Assembly: GCA_903859115.1 (NCBI GenBank)
Contig: CAIOLH010000014.1
Location: 1 to 5,842, forward strand
Source: an uncultured Opitutia bacterium
GTDB taxonomy: Bacteria; Verrucomicrobiota; Verrucomicrobiae; Opitutales; UBA953
DNA: 5,842 bases
Reading direction: 5' to 3'
Shown: piece by piece, positions 1 through 5,842 of the stretch
Layout of the letters: every line of letters begins with the position of its first letter
How positions within the stretch are numbered: position 1 is the first letter of the stretch
The notes under the pieces: generated by a model
What the model was told of the DNA's origin: nothing
What the model saw: the letters and a program-made list of their open reading frames with translations, nothing else
Database searches by the model: none
Translations under genes and position numbers: made by a program

Positions 1-138
1 AAAAAATCCATTTCCGAACTATTAGAAGTGGGCGAAGATCAAGTCGGGGTAAAGGCGACTACCAATGAAGGCATGGACTCGATTGGCCAGGGCCGGGCGA
101 TAGCGGTTCAAGCTATTTGCATGCTTTTGAAGGTCTAA
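1..138 (+). CDS. ispF: 2-C-methyl-D-erythritol 2,4-cyclodiphosphate synthase, C-terminal fragment (5' end outside the window)
   Basis: Frame 1 is open from the left edge to a TAA at 136-138 and encodes the last 45 residues. They contain the IspF C-terminal signature: KATTNEGMDSIG, then GQGRAIAVQA and a hydrophobic end (ICMLLKV). IspF is a cytosolic zinc-dependent trimer that cyclises CDP-methylerythritol 2-phosphate in the non-mevalonate (MEP) pathway to IPP and DMAPP. The KATT threonines belong to the substrate-contact region in the family. The usual GRGEGIA stretch reads GQGRAIA here, so its Arg and Glu positions are changed. The ligands for the metal are in the missing N-terminal part. The fragment could equally be the tail of a fused IspD-IspF protein, which cannot be decided from this window. 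The family call rests on a short but characteristic segment. Confidence 0.85.
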   Translation, partial: KKSISELLEVGEDQVGVKATTNEGMDSIGQGRAIAVQAICMLLKV

Positions 139-176
139 ATCTCGGGTTTATTCCTTTCCGTCTTGTCAAATAGGTC

Positions 177-188
177 TAAACAAACTCT
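177..188 (+). promoter_or_regulatory. TAAACAAACTCT motif upstream of ndk (possible promoter or operator element)
   Basis: TAAACAAACTCT lies 14 bases before the ndk start and matches the element before serS at 1327-1338 in 11 of 12 positions. In both places a CTTG begins 15 bases before the motif (162-165 here), and CC falls at the same distance after it. A TTGTCA at 163-168 resembles a sigma-70 -35 box, but nothing like a -10 box lies 15 to 19 bases downstream of it, so I do not assign a classical promoter. The function is unproven. Confidence 0.22.
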
Positions 189-202
189 CTCCAATTAAAT
201 CT

Positions 203-616
203 ATGGAGCAGACCCTTATTATTTTAAAACCCGATTGTATGGAGCGTCGCCTTTACGGCACCGTTTTAGCCCGCTTTGAAGCTGCTGGTTTTGACATTCA
301 AGCCTGCAAATTAACCCGCCTTACTCCGGGTCAATTACGCGAACACTACGCACACGTTGCGGATAAGCCTTTCTATCCTGAGATCGAAACTTTCATGTCA
401 TCCCGCCCAGTCATTATCGCTGTTTTAAGCGGTAATAATGTCATTGCTCGCGTGCGTGAATTACTCGGACCCACAAACTCAAAGGTTGCTCCGAAAGGTA
501 CTATTCGCGGAGATTTTGGAACCGAAATGATGCGTAATGTTTGTCACGCCTCGGATAGCCCAGAAGCTGCCGCTGCTGAAATTAAACGCTTTTTTAGCGC
601 GACCGAAGTTTTCTAA
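203..616 (+). CDS. ndk: Nucleoside diphosphate kinase
   Basis: Ndk moves the gamma phosphate from ATP to other (deoxy)nucleoside diphosphates through a phosphohistidine intermediate in the cytosol, balancing NTP and dNTP pools. The 137-residue product has the normal bacterial length and looks intact. The catalytic histidine is H115 in NVCHASDS. The usual nucleotide-site residues are all present: K9 (LKPD), Y49, F57, R85, T91, R102 and N112. The family's common HGSDS reads HASDS, a change I believe is tolerated in other bacteria. The ATG at 203 gives the standard MEQTLIILKPD start. No Shine-Dalgarno sequence precedes it; the upstream bases are pyrimidine- and A-rich. The gene sits 64 bases after ispF and 37 before the PEBP-like gene. 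The only regulatory hint is a 12-base motif at 177-188 that is nearly repeated upstream of serS. Confidence 0.97.
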   Translation: MEQTLIILKPDCMERRLYGTVLARFEAAGFDIQACKLTRLTPGQLREHYAHVADKPFYPEIETFMSSRPVIIAVLSGNNVIARVRELLGPTNSKVAPKGTIRGDFGTEMMRNVCHASDSPEAAAAEIKRFFSATEVF

Positions 617-638
617 GTCTGCTACTTTTTAATTTTCT

Positions 639-643
639 AGGGG
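639..643 (+). promoter_or_regulatory. Weak Shine-Dalgarno-like AGGGG before the GTG start at 654
   Basis: AGGGG ends 10 bases before the GTG at 654. It is the only purine-rich, SD-like element near any start in this window. It matches the AGGAGG consensus only partly and its spacing is slightly long. The GTG is supported independently: the in-frame stop TAA at 630-632 leaves no other start that would keep the signal peptide. Confidence 0.3.
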
Positions 644-653
644 TTTTAAAAGA

Positions 654-1250
654 GTGCGCCGCTCCTTTTTAAACTTCTTCATACTCGTAATATTTTCTTC
701 TGTGCTCAGCGCAGAGGCTCCGAAGATAAAATCTGATTTTGTTTTAAAAAGTTCGGTGATGACGGAAGGTGGAAGTATTCCGAAAGAGTTTACGGGAGAT
801 GGCGCAGGTATTAGTCCGCCGTTGGAATGGAAGGGTGCACCGGCGGGCACAAAATCATTCGTCGTATTGATGCATCACTTCCCGCATGAAGGTGATCCCG
901 CCCGCTGGTATTGGATTTTATATAATATTCCCAACTCGGTAACATCTCTCGCTAAAGCCACCAAGGGTGTCGGTGTGAATGGATCGAACTGTGTTGGTCC
1001 CGAATTAGCCTACGCTCCTCCCCACTCAAAAGGTCCAGGGGTCAAAAAATACACCATCACCGTTTACGCCTTATCCGCTCAGCCGAAATTAACCGTAACT
1101 GGTAAGCAGATAAACCGAGACGCTATGCTGGCTGCGATTAAAGATATTACGTTGGGGCAGGCAGAGCTTAATTTCACCTATGATCGGACGGACGTGGTCT
1201 CAGCCGAAAAGGGTGGCGAGGCGAGTTCGGCCAAAGGAAGTCGCCGATAA
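654..1250 (+). CDS. Exported PEBP / YbhB-YbcL family (Raf kinase inhibitor-like) protein
   Basis: The 198-residue product begins with a signal peptide: MRRS, a hydrophobic stretch at about residues 5-18, and likely cleavage near residues 19-22 (VLSAEA). The mature part follows the PEBP fold: SIPKEFTGDGAGISPPLEWKG (41-61), WYWILYNIP (85-93), YAPPHSKGPG (120-129) and KKYTITVYAL (131-140). PEBP proteins bind anionic ligands such as phospholipid head groups, but the role of bacterial members is poorly known. The usual pocket residues differ here: the DPD motif is replaced by HHFPH (74-78), the His of HW by Y86, and the His of HRY by K131. From memory these changes recur in exported homologues from Verrucomicrobiota and Planctomycetes, so they may mark a subfamily rather than decay. 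The C-terminal 18 residues or so are a polar Gly/Ser/Ala/Lys tail. The GTG start is forced by the stop at 630-632. A terminator follows the gene. Confidence 0.9.
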   Translation: MRRSFLNFFILVIFSSVLSAEAPKIKSDFVLKSSVMTEGGSIPKEFTGDGAGISPPLEWKGAPAGTKSFVVLMHHFPHEGDPARWYWILYNIPNSVTSLAKATKGVGVNGSNCVGPELAYAPPHSKGPGVKKYTITVYALSAQPKLTVTGKQINRDAMLAAIKDITLGQAELNFTYDRTDVVSAEKGGEASSAKGSRR

Positions 1251-1267
1251 AAGGGTCCCTAGCCGCC

Positions 1268-1294
1268 GTCAGACTAACTTTTCTGACTTTTTTT
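1268..1294 (+). terminator. Intrinsic terminator after the PEBP-like gene
   Basis: GTCAGA (1268-1273) and TCTGAC (1282-1287) form a perfect 6-bp inverted repeat around an 8-base loop, followed directly by seven T residues (1288-1294). This is the arrangement of a rho-independent terminator for + strand transcripts. The stem is short, with three G-C pairs, so termination may be partial. It begins 17 bases after the PEBP-like stop codon and separates that gene from serS. Confidence 0.65.
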
Positions 1295-1302
1295 GTGACT
1301 TC

Positions 1303-1321
1303 CCCGTTGCCCTTGGGCGGG
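1303..1321. other. GC-rich imperfect hairpin in the serS leader
   Basis: CCC (1303-1305) can pair with GGG (1319-1321), and GCC (1309-1311) with GGC (1316-1318), with a three-base bulge (GTT) and the four-base loop CTTG. It stands out against the AT-rich sequence on both sides and lies between the terminator T tract and serS. It could be an operator-like dyad or a small RNA hairpin, or may be chance. No T run follows it, so it is not a terminator. Confidence 0.2.
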
Positions 1322-1326
1322 TAAAT

Positions 1327-1338
1327 TAAACAAAGTCT
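1327..1338 (+). promoter_or_regulatory. TAAACAAAGTCT motif upstream of serS (possible promoter or operator element)
   Basis: This is the second copy of the element upstream of ndk, with one mismatch, ending four bases before the serS ATG. A CTTG at 1312-1315 has the same spacing to the motif as at ndk. If TAAACA served as a -10 element, transcription would start within a few bases of the ATG and the serS mRNA would be nearly leaderless, which fits the lack of an SD. No good -35 box was found at the standard distance. Confidence 0.22.
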
Positions 1339-1342
1339 AACC

Positions 1343-2611
1343 ATGTTAGACCCTAAGTTATTTCGTGAGCAAATCGACGCTGTCCGCAAAGGCATTGCTC
1401 GTAAAAAATTTCAAGTGGATCTCGACGCCGTCTTAGCCGCCGACGAAGTTCGCCGTCACGCCGTTGCCGAATTTGAAACCGCCCGCGCTCTGCAAAATTC
1501 AGCCAACAAAGAGATGGCCACGATGCCTAAGGGCACGCCTGAGTTTCAAGCAAAGTTGGCGGAGATGAAAGAGGCTTCGGCACGCGTTAAGGAATTAGAA
1601 AAGAAAGTCAGCGAAGCTGAAGAAGTTTGGAAACAGGTGAGTTTAACGGTCCCGAATATTCCTCATGACTCCGTTCCCGAAGGTCGCACTGAAAATGATA
1701 ATAAAGTTCATTCTACTTGGGGTGATGTAGATCAATTAATTTCTCCAGCCGCGAAGCCGCACTGGGATATCGCCTGGTTTTCTAAAGCGATTGATTTTGA
1801 ACGCGGCGTTAAAGTCACCGGCGCAGGCTTCCCTTTTTACGTTGGTGATATGGCCCGTTTAGTACGCGCTTTGATTCAATTCTTTTTAGAAGAAGCCAAT
1901 TCCGCCGGATACACTGAAGTGCACGCGCCTTTATTGGTGAATGCCGCAAGCGCGACGGCAACTGGTCAATTGCCTGATAAAGAAGGGCAAATGTATCATG
2001 CACAAACGGATGATTTTTATTTAATTCCGACCGCTGAAGTTCCCGTAACGAATTTTTTCCGTGATGAAATTTTAGATGAAGCTGCGTTGCCTGTAAAACG
2101 CGTGGGCTATACGCCATGTTTCCGTCGTGAAGCAGGCAGTTGGGGTGCGCACGTACGCGGACTGAATCGTTTACACCAATTCGATAAAGTAGAATTAGTT
2201 AAATGGACTCATCCAAGTGAATCATTTAATGAGTTAGAAAAATTACGCGGAGATGCTGAAAGCATTTTACAAAAACTCAATTTACCCTACCGCGTGTTAC
2301 TCATTTGTGCTGGTGACATTGGTTTCTCGCATAGCAAGCAATACGATCTCGAAGTTTGGGCGGGTGGACAGAAGCGTTGGTTAGAAGTTTCTAGCTGCTC
2401 TAACTTTACTGATTTCCAAGCACGTCGTGCGGGTATTCGTTATCGTCCAAAAGATGGAAAGGTAGAATACGTTCACACTTTAAATGGCTCGGGTCTGGGC
2501 TTACCTCGAGTTTTAGCGGCAATCCTCGAAAATAATTTACAGCCCGATGGCAGTGTTGTTGTTCCTGAAGCCCTGCGTCGATGGTACGGCAAGGACACTA
2601 TTAAATTCTAA
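1343..2611 (+). CDS. serS: Seryl-tRNA synthetase
   Basis: SerS is a cytosolic class II synthetase that attaches serine to tRNA-Ser and also supplies Ser-tRNA-Sec where selenocysteine is used. The 422-residue product is full length. Residues 1-105 or so form the charged, Ala-rich antiparallel coiled-coil arm that recognises the long variable arm of tRNA-Ser. The catalytic domain shows motif 1 around GAGFPFYVGDMARL (160-173), ATGQLP (206-211), the serine-pocket segment TAEVPVTN (230-237), motif 2 CFRREAGSWG through RLHQFDKVE (259-284), EVSSCSNFTDFQARR (348-362), and motif 3 NGSGLGLPRVLAAILE (381-396) with its conserved Arg at 389. The ATG at 1343 gives the standard MLDPKLFRE start but has no Shine-Dalgarno sequence. 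The gene lies downstream of a terminator and one base upstream of tilS, so it probably heads a serS-tilS(-ftsH) unit. Confidence 0.98.
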   Translation: MLDPKLFREQIDAVRKGIARKKFQVDLDAVLAADEVRRHAVAEFETARALQNSANKEMATMPKGTPEFQAKLAEMKEASARVKELEKKVSEAEEVWKQVSLTVPNIPHDSVPEGRTENDNKVHSTWGDVDQLISPAAKPHWDIAWFSKAIDFERGVKVTGAGFPFYVGDMARLVRALIQFFLEEANSAGYTEVHAPLLVNAASATATGQLPDKEGQMYHAQTDDFYLIPTAEVPVTNFFRDEILDEAALPVKRVGYTPCFRREAGSWGAHVRGLNRLHQFDKVELVKWTHPSESFNELEKLRGDAESILQKLNLPYRVLLICAGDIGFSHSKQYDLEVWAGGQKRWLEVSSCSNFTDFQARRAGIRYRPKDGKVEYVHTLNGSGLGLPRVLAAILENNLQPDGSVVVPEALRRWYGKDTIKF

Positions 2612-2612
2612 A

Positions 2613-4016
2613 GTGTTCTCCGCTCCTGCCTCATTAGAAAAAATTAAAATCACGGCGTCACAATTGCCTGAATTGTCACTGCCTAGTTCGCTCCTAGGAA
2701 AGAAAGTTGCGGTGGCGGTTTCAGGCGGAGCTGATTCCATTTATTTACTCTGCGCACTTTGGGTTAATCCAGCTATTCGCCAGCATTTATTAGTCCTGCA
2801 CTTTGATCACGCAGCCCGCGGAATTGAATCCACTCACGATGCATTATTTGTGAAAGAGGTTTGTCAGTCTTTGGACGTACCGTGTTATCTCGGTCGGAGA
2901 ACGGAAGAAGGTCCGGCCTCCGAAGCAACATTGCGTGAAGCAAGAAATACTTTTTTTGCTGAGCAGAGAAAGCTTCACGATTTTAATATTATTTGTACGG
3001 CGCATCACCTCGACGATGTCGCCGAAACTTTATTAATGAGACTAGCCCGCGGGGCCGGATTAACGGGTCTTTCGGCGCCTCGCGTGTTACAGAATTTTCG
3101 TGATGGGCATTTACGTTATCGCCCCTTGATCGCAGCCCGCTTGGGTAAAAAAGATATTTTAGAAGGGTTGCAACGCGTGGACATTCCCTGGCGAGAAGAT
3201 GCGACCAACCAATTACCCATCGTTAAACGAAATCGGATTCGTCGATGGTTAAATAAAAACGCAGAAGAAGCTTTAGGACCAGATTACACCAAAGGTTTTG
3301 CTCAATCGGCGGACATCATTGAGCAGGCTCGTTCAGCTTTATTAACCTGGGCTAAAGATTTAGGCTGCGTAAAAAATTCCGAAGGAGTTTTAGAGGTGAG
3401 TGCTCTGAAAAATCGACCCGTTGCCTTAGCCTATGTTGTAATCCATGAATTTCTACAGGAGTGTGGCTTGGGTGCCGTGCAGGGCGCCTCCTTGGAACTT
3501 TTAGTAAAACATTTATGTGCGGGCACCGATGTTCAGATGTCGGTGCTTTCAAAATTAGTTAAAATTAAAAACGGAAAATGTTTTTTAACACCTGAAGACT
3601 TGGCACCTTTGGGAACGCAAACGCGACGCCTGACTCTGGGTGTGCTCGATGGAGAAACGGGCCTGTTGGCGGAGGTGGTGACTGTGGACGAAAATCTCTG
3701 GGTAAAATTGTCACGGGGAGACATTCCGCCCACCAAAGAAGTCTATTTGTCTCCCGCGGCGGTAGGCGTAATTTCCTGGAGGGGCAGAATGGAAGGGGAC
3801 CGCTATCAACCTCTGGGGTCTAGTGGAACTGCCAAAGTTTCGGATCTTTTAATTAACAGGAAAGTGCCGTCAGAGTTACGCGAAAACCTTCCGGTTGTTC
3901 TTTTAAATCAAGAAATCATCTGGGTTCCTTCTAATCCGCCGGCGGAATTATACAGGTTAAATGGACCCGTTAAAGGGGCTCTCCGATTGACTTGGCTTAA
4001 CCCCTGCTTAATTTAA
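2613..4016 (+). CDS. tilS: tRNA(Ile)-lysidine synthetase
   Basis: TilS uses ATP and lysine to convert C34 of the CAU anticodon of tRNA-Ile2 to lysidine, switching its decoding from AUG to AUA and its charging from Met to Ile; it is normally essential. I start it at the GTG at 2613, giving 467 residues, within the family range. The N-terminal PP-loop ATPase has SGGADS (37-42), HFDHAARG (63-70), EATLREAR (104-111), AHHLDD (130-135), YRPL (169-172), WREDATN (193-199) and RNRIR (206-210). The C-terminal tRNA-binding domain is recognisable from WRGRMEGDRYQPLG (389-402) to KVPSELRENLPVVL (417-430). An in-frame ATG at 2547 would overlap serS by 65 bases and add 22 residues unlike the family, so it is less likely. 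The GTG lies one base after the serS stop and has no SD at normal spacing, suggesting translational coupling. Confidence 0.93.
   Translation: MFSAPASLEKIKITASQLPELSLPSSLLGKKVAVAVSGGADSIYLLCALWVNPAIRQHLLVLHFDHAARGIESTHDALFVKEVCQSLDVPCYLGRRTEEGPASEATLREARNTFFAEQRKLHDFNIICTAHHLDDVAETLLMRLARGAGLTGLSAPRVLQNFRDGHLRYRPLIAARLGKKDILEGLQRVDIPWREDATNQLPIVKRNRIRRWLNKNAEEALGPDYTKGFAQSADIIEQARSALLTWAKDLGCVKNSEGVLEVSALKNRPVALAYVVIHEFLQECGLGAVQGASLELLVKHLCAGTDVQMSVLSKLVKIKNGKCFLTPEDLAPLGTQTRRLTLGVLDGETGLLAEVVTVDENLWVKLSRGDIPPTKEVYLSPAAVGVISWRGRMEGDRYQPLGSSGTAKVSDLLINRKVPSELRENLPVVLLNQEIIWVPSNPPAELYRLNGPVKGALRLTWLNPCLI
3987..4014 (+). promoter_or_regulatory. Candidate sigma-70-like promoter for ftsH inside the end of tilS
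   Basis: TTGACT (3987-3992, five of six matches to the -35 consensus) is separated by 16 bases from TAATTT (4009-4014), which keeps the key TA and final T of a -10 box but matches only three of six positions. Transcription would start near 4021, about seven bases before the ftsH ATG. The -35 part overlaps tilS coding sequence, so the match may be coincidental. Confidence 0.25.
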
Positions 4017-4027
4017 ACCTCCCCCCG

Positions 4028-5842
4028 ATGAGCCAAGACAACAACGAGGATAATAACCGTGTTAAAGCTAAGCCTTTAATCGTATGGATCATTTTAATTG
4101 GTCTAGTTGCACTGTTAGTGAACTACAGTGCTCCGCCCGCCAACAGCGTTCAGAAATTGAGCGTGACCGAAGTCCTATCTCTCGCCCAAGAGAAGAAGGT
4201 AAAAAATATTTCAATCAAATCCGACTCCACCGCTGGTTCTAATAACTGGTACGAAGTCTCCGGAGAATTAGATGTCAAAGGCGCTGCCGCTGATGACAAG
4301 ACTAGGTTCCAGGCCAAAGGTCGTTTAACCGAAAAAGAATTTGAAGGCCTACGTGGTGCAGTAGCTAAAGACGCGTTCAAGGAAGTTCCGGAACAGACGG
4401 GATTAACAATGTTCCTCTATAATGTTCTGCCAACCTTACTGATTTCAGGCTTGGTACTCTACATGATGTACCGCTTTTTACGCAGTGCGAATAAGGGTGC
4501 GATGCAGTTTGCAAAATCCCGCGCTCGTTTAAATGCGAACGAAAATGAAGGTACTACTTTTAAAGACGTGGCTGGATGTGATGAAGCGAAAGAAGAAGTG
4601 AAAGAGATTGTAGATTTTCTCCGTGATCCCAAACGCTTCACCAAAATGGGTGCGTCTATTCCGAAAGGCATTTTAATGGTCGGACCTCCCGGAACCGGTA
4701 AGACACTTCTCGCACGTGCTGTCGCCGGAGAAGCTAAAGTTCCTTTCTTAAGTATTAGCGGTTCTGACTTCGTTGAAATGTTTGTCGGCGTGGGTGCAGC
4801 TCGCGTTCGCGACACTTTCGAGCAAGCCCGCAAACTCGCTCCTTGTATTGTATTTATTGATGAAATCGACGCAGTTGGCCGTCAACGTGGTGCTGGCGTC
4901 GGTGGCGGAAACGATGAACGCGAACAAACACTTAACTCATTACTCGTTGAGATGGATGGCTTTGATGGTCAGGCCGGCGTCATCGTTATCGGTGCGACCA
5001 ATCGTGCTGATGTACTCGATCAAGCTCTCTTACGTCCAGGTCGTTTCGATCGCCAAGTCTTCGTGGATTTACCTGACTTACGAGGTCGTGAAGCGGTGCT
5101 CGCGGTTCACGCTAAACGTTTCCAACTAGCGCCCTCAGTTGATTTAAATCGTATCGCTCGCATCACCACAGGAATGTCGGGTGCTGATTTAGCGAATTTA
5201 TTAAACGAAGGTGCGTTGCATGCCGGTCGTCGCAATCGCGATAAGGTTGAGATGTCTGACATCGAAGAAGCTCGCGATAAAATTGCTTACGGTCGTGAGC
5301 GTCGTCGTGCGATGGATGAAGAAGATCGTCGCAGCACTGCGTACCACGAAGCGGGTCACGCCATTGTTCAAGCCGTCGTCGATGATGGTGTATTGCCAAT
5401 TCACAAAGTAACCATCCTTCCTCGTGGTCGTGCGTTGGGCATGGCCATGTTCCTTCCAAAGAAAGATATTCTTGGATATTCTAAAGCCCGTTTGCTCACT
5501 TACATTTGTACGGCGATGGCCGGCCGCGTGGGCGAAAAAGTAGTCACTGGCGATGTGTCCAACGGTGCTTCTTCCGATATTAAACAGGCCACCCGCATGG
5601 CCCGTCAGATGGTCTGTGATTGGGGCATGAGTGAGCTCGGCCCTATTTCTTATAACGAAAACTCTGACACCGTTTTCTTGGGTCGCGAAATTTCTCGCAC
5701 GCAATCGCACAGCGATGAAACCGCGCGTCGTATTGACGAAGCCGTTGCGAAAATTGTCAGCGAGCAATATGCCCGCGCCGAAAAAATTATTGCTGAGCAC
5801 GCTGACGCCCATCGCAAGATTGCCGAAGCTTTGCTCGAGCAT
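4028..5842 (+). CDS. ftsH: ATP-dependent zinc metalloprotease FtsH (3' end outside the window)
   Basis: FtsH is a hexameric inner-membrane AAA+ protease that extracts and degrades misfolded membrane proteins and some cytosolic regulators. The window encodes 605 residues with no stop; the family is usually about 600-700, so a short C-terminal tail is missing. Order: membrane segment 1 (about 17-33), a periplasmic domain of about 90 residues, membrane segment 2 (about 126-149), the AAA module with Walker A GPPGTGKT (219-226), pore loop MFVGVG (251-256), Walker B IVFIDEID (274-281) and [12 protein letters not shown] (334-342, arginine fingers R336 and R339), then the zinc protease with HEAGH (440-444, catalytic E441) and probable third ligand D517. 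GMSELGP (533-539) appears one residue shorter than the common GMSxxLGP. The ATG at 4028 is the first start after an in-frame stop at 3998-4000. ACCTCCCCCC, not an SD, precedes it. It lies 11 bases after tilS, a pairing I recall from many bacteria. Confidence 0.97.
   Translation, partial: MSQDNNEDNNRVKAKPLIVWIILIGLVALLVNYSAPPANSVQKLSVTEVLSLAQEKKVKNISIKSDSTAGSNNWYEVSGELDVKGAAADDKTRFQAKGRLTEKEFEGLRGAVAKDAFKEVPEQTGLTMFLYNVLPTLLISGLVLYMMYRFLRSANKGAMQFAKSRARLNANENEGTTFKDVAGCDEAKEEVKEIVDFLRDPKRFTKMGASIPKGILMVGPPGTGKTLLARAVAGEAKVPFLSISGSDFVEMFVGVGAARVRDTFEQARKLAPCIVFIDEIDAVGRQRGAGVGGGNDEREQTLNSLLVEMDGFDGQAGVIVIGATNRADVLDQALLRPGRFDRQVFVDLPDLRGREAVLAVHAKRFQLAPSVDLNRIARITTGMSGADLANLLNEGALHAGRRNRDKVEMSDIEEARDKIAYGRERRRAMDEEDRRSTAYHEAGHAIVQAVVDDGVLPIHKVTILPRGRALGMAMFLPKKDILGYSKARLLTYICTAMAGRVGEKVVTGDVSNGASSDIKQATRMARQMVCDWGMSELGPISYNENSDTVFLGREISRTQSHSDETARRIDEAVAKIVSEQYARAEKIIAEHADAHRKIAEALLEH

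Noticed and set aside
136..150. Small hairpin TAAATC / GGTTTA with loop TCG overlapping the ispF stop
   Set aside because: Six pairs including a G-T wobble, mostly A-T, followed by a C-interrupted T stretch. Too weak to call a terminator.
163..168. TTGTCA as a classical -35 box for ndk
   Set aside because: No sequence resembling TATAAT occurs 15 to 19 bases downstream; that region is a CT repeat.
1295..1342. T-box or other riboswitch upstream of serS
   Set aside because: Only 48 bases separate the upstream terminator from the start codon, far too few for a T-box, and the terminator lies too close to the preceding gene to be its attenuator.
1815..2117. 100-codon minus-strand frame inside serS
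   Set aside because: It is antisense to catalytic-domain sequence of SerS, with no family resemblance.
2547..2612. ATG at 2547 as the tilS start
   Set aside because: It would overlap serS by 65 bases and add 22 residues encoded by serS sequence in another frame. The GTG at 2613 gives a normal TilS N-terminus about 36 residues before the PP-loop.
4459..4833. 124-codon minus-strand frame, and a 118-codon + strand frame at 4773-5129
   Set aside because: Both overlap the Walker A to SRH part of ftsH in other frames and have no recognisable motifs.
5201..5842. 213-codon open frame on the minus strand reaching the window edge
   Set aside because: It lies entirely antisense to the well-conserved FtsH AAA and protease domains, its translation shows no recognisable family, and it has no upstream signals. 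It is a by-product of ftsH codon use.

Overview
The window is a stretch of core bacterial chromosome in which every gene lies on the + strand. It holds the 3' end of ispF (isoprenoid precursor synthesis), a complete ndk (nucleoside diphosphate kinase), a complete gene for an exported PEBP/YbhB-like protein, complete serS (seryl-tRNA synthetase), complete tilS (tRNA-Ile lysidine synthetase), and the 5' nine-tenths or so of ftsH (membrane AAA+ zinc protease), which runs off the right edge. I see no mobile element, CRISPR array, tRNA or rRNA gene, and no gap between genes longer than about 95 bases.

The organism is a Gram-negative-type bacterium of intermediate GC with frequent TTA leucine codons. 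From memory, the exported PEBP subfamily and the FtsH sequence MVCDWGMS recall Verrucomicrobiota (Opitutae-like). This is an inference, not something the sequence proves. Shine-Dalgarno sequences are absent or weak before all five visible starts, which fits a lineage that relies on SD-independent initiation.

Layout: ispF ends at 138. After a 64-base gap comes ndk, then after 37 bases the PEBP gene, whose GTG start is forced by an upstream stop. A good intrinsic terminator at 1268-1294 closes this left-hand group. A short leader at 1295-1342 precedes serS. tilS follows serS after one base, and ftsH follows tilS after 11 bases, so serS-tilS-ftsH looks like one compact unit. It links tRNA charging, tRNA-Ile anticodon modification and membrane protein quality control. 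ndk and serS share a 12-base upstream motif with one mismatch, and ftsH may have its own promoter inside the end of tilS.

I did not find a novel system. The points most worth a second look are the SD-poor starts, the motif shared upstream of ndk and serS, the anti-SD-like C tract directly before ftsH, and the exported PEBP protein whose usual ligand-pocket residues are replaced.
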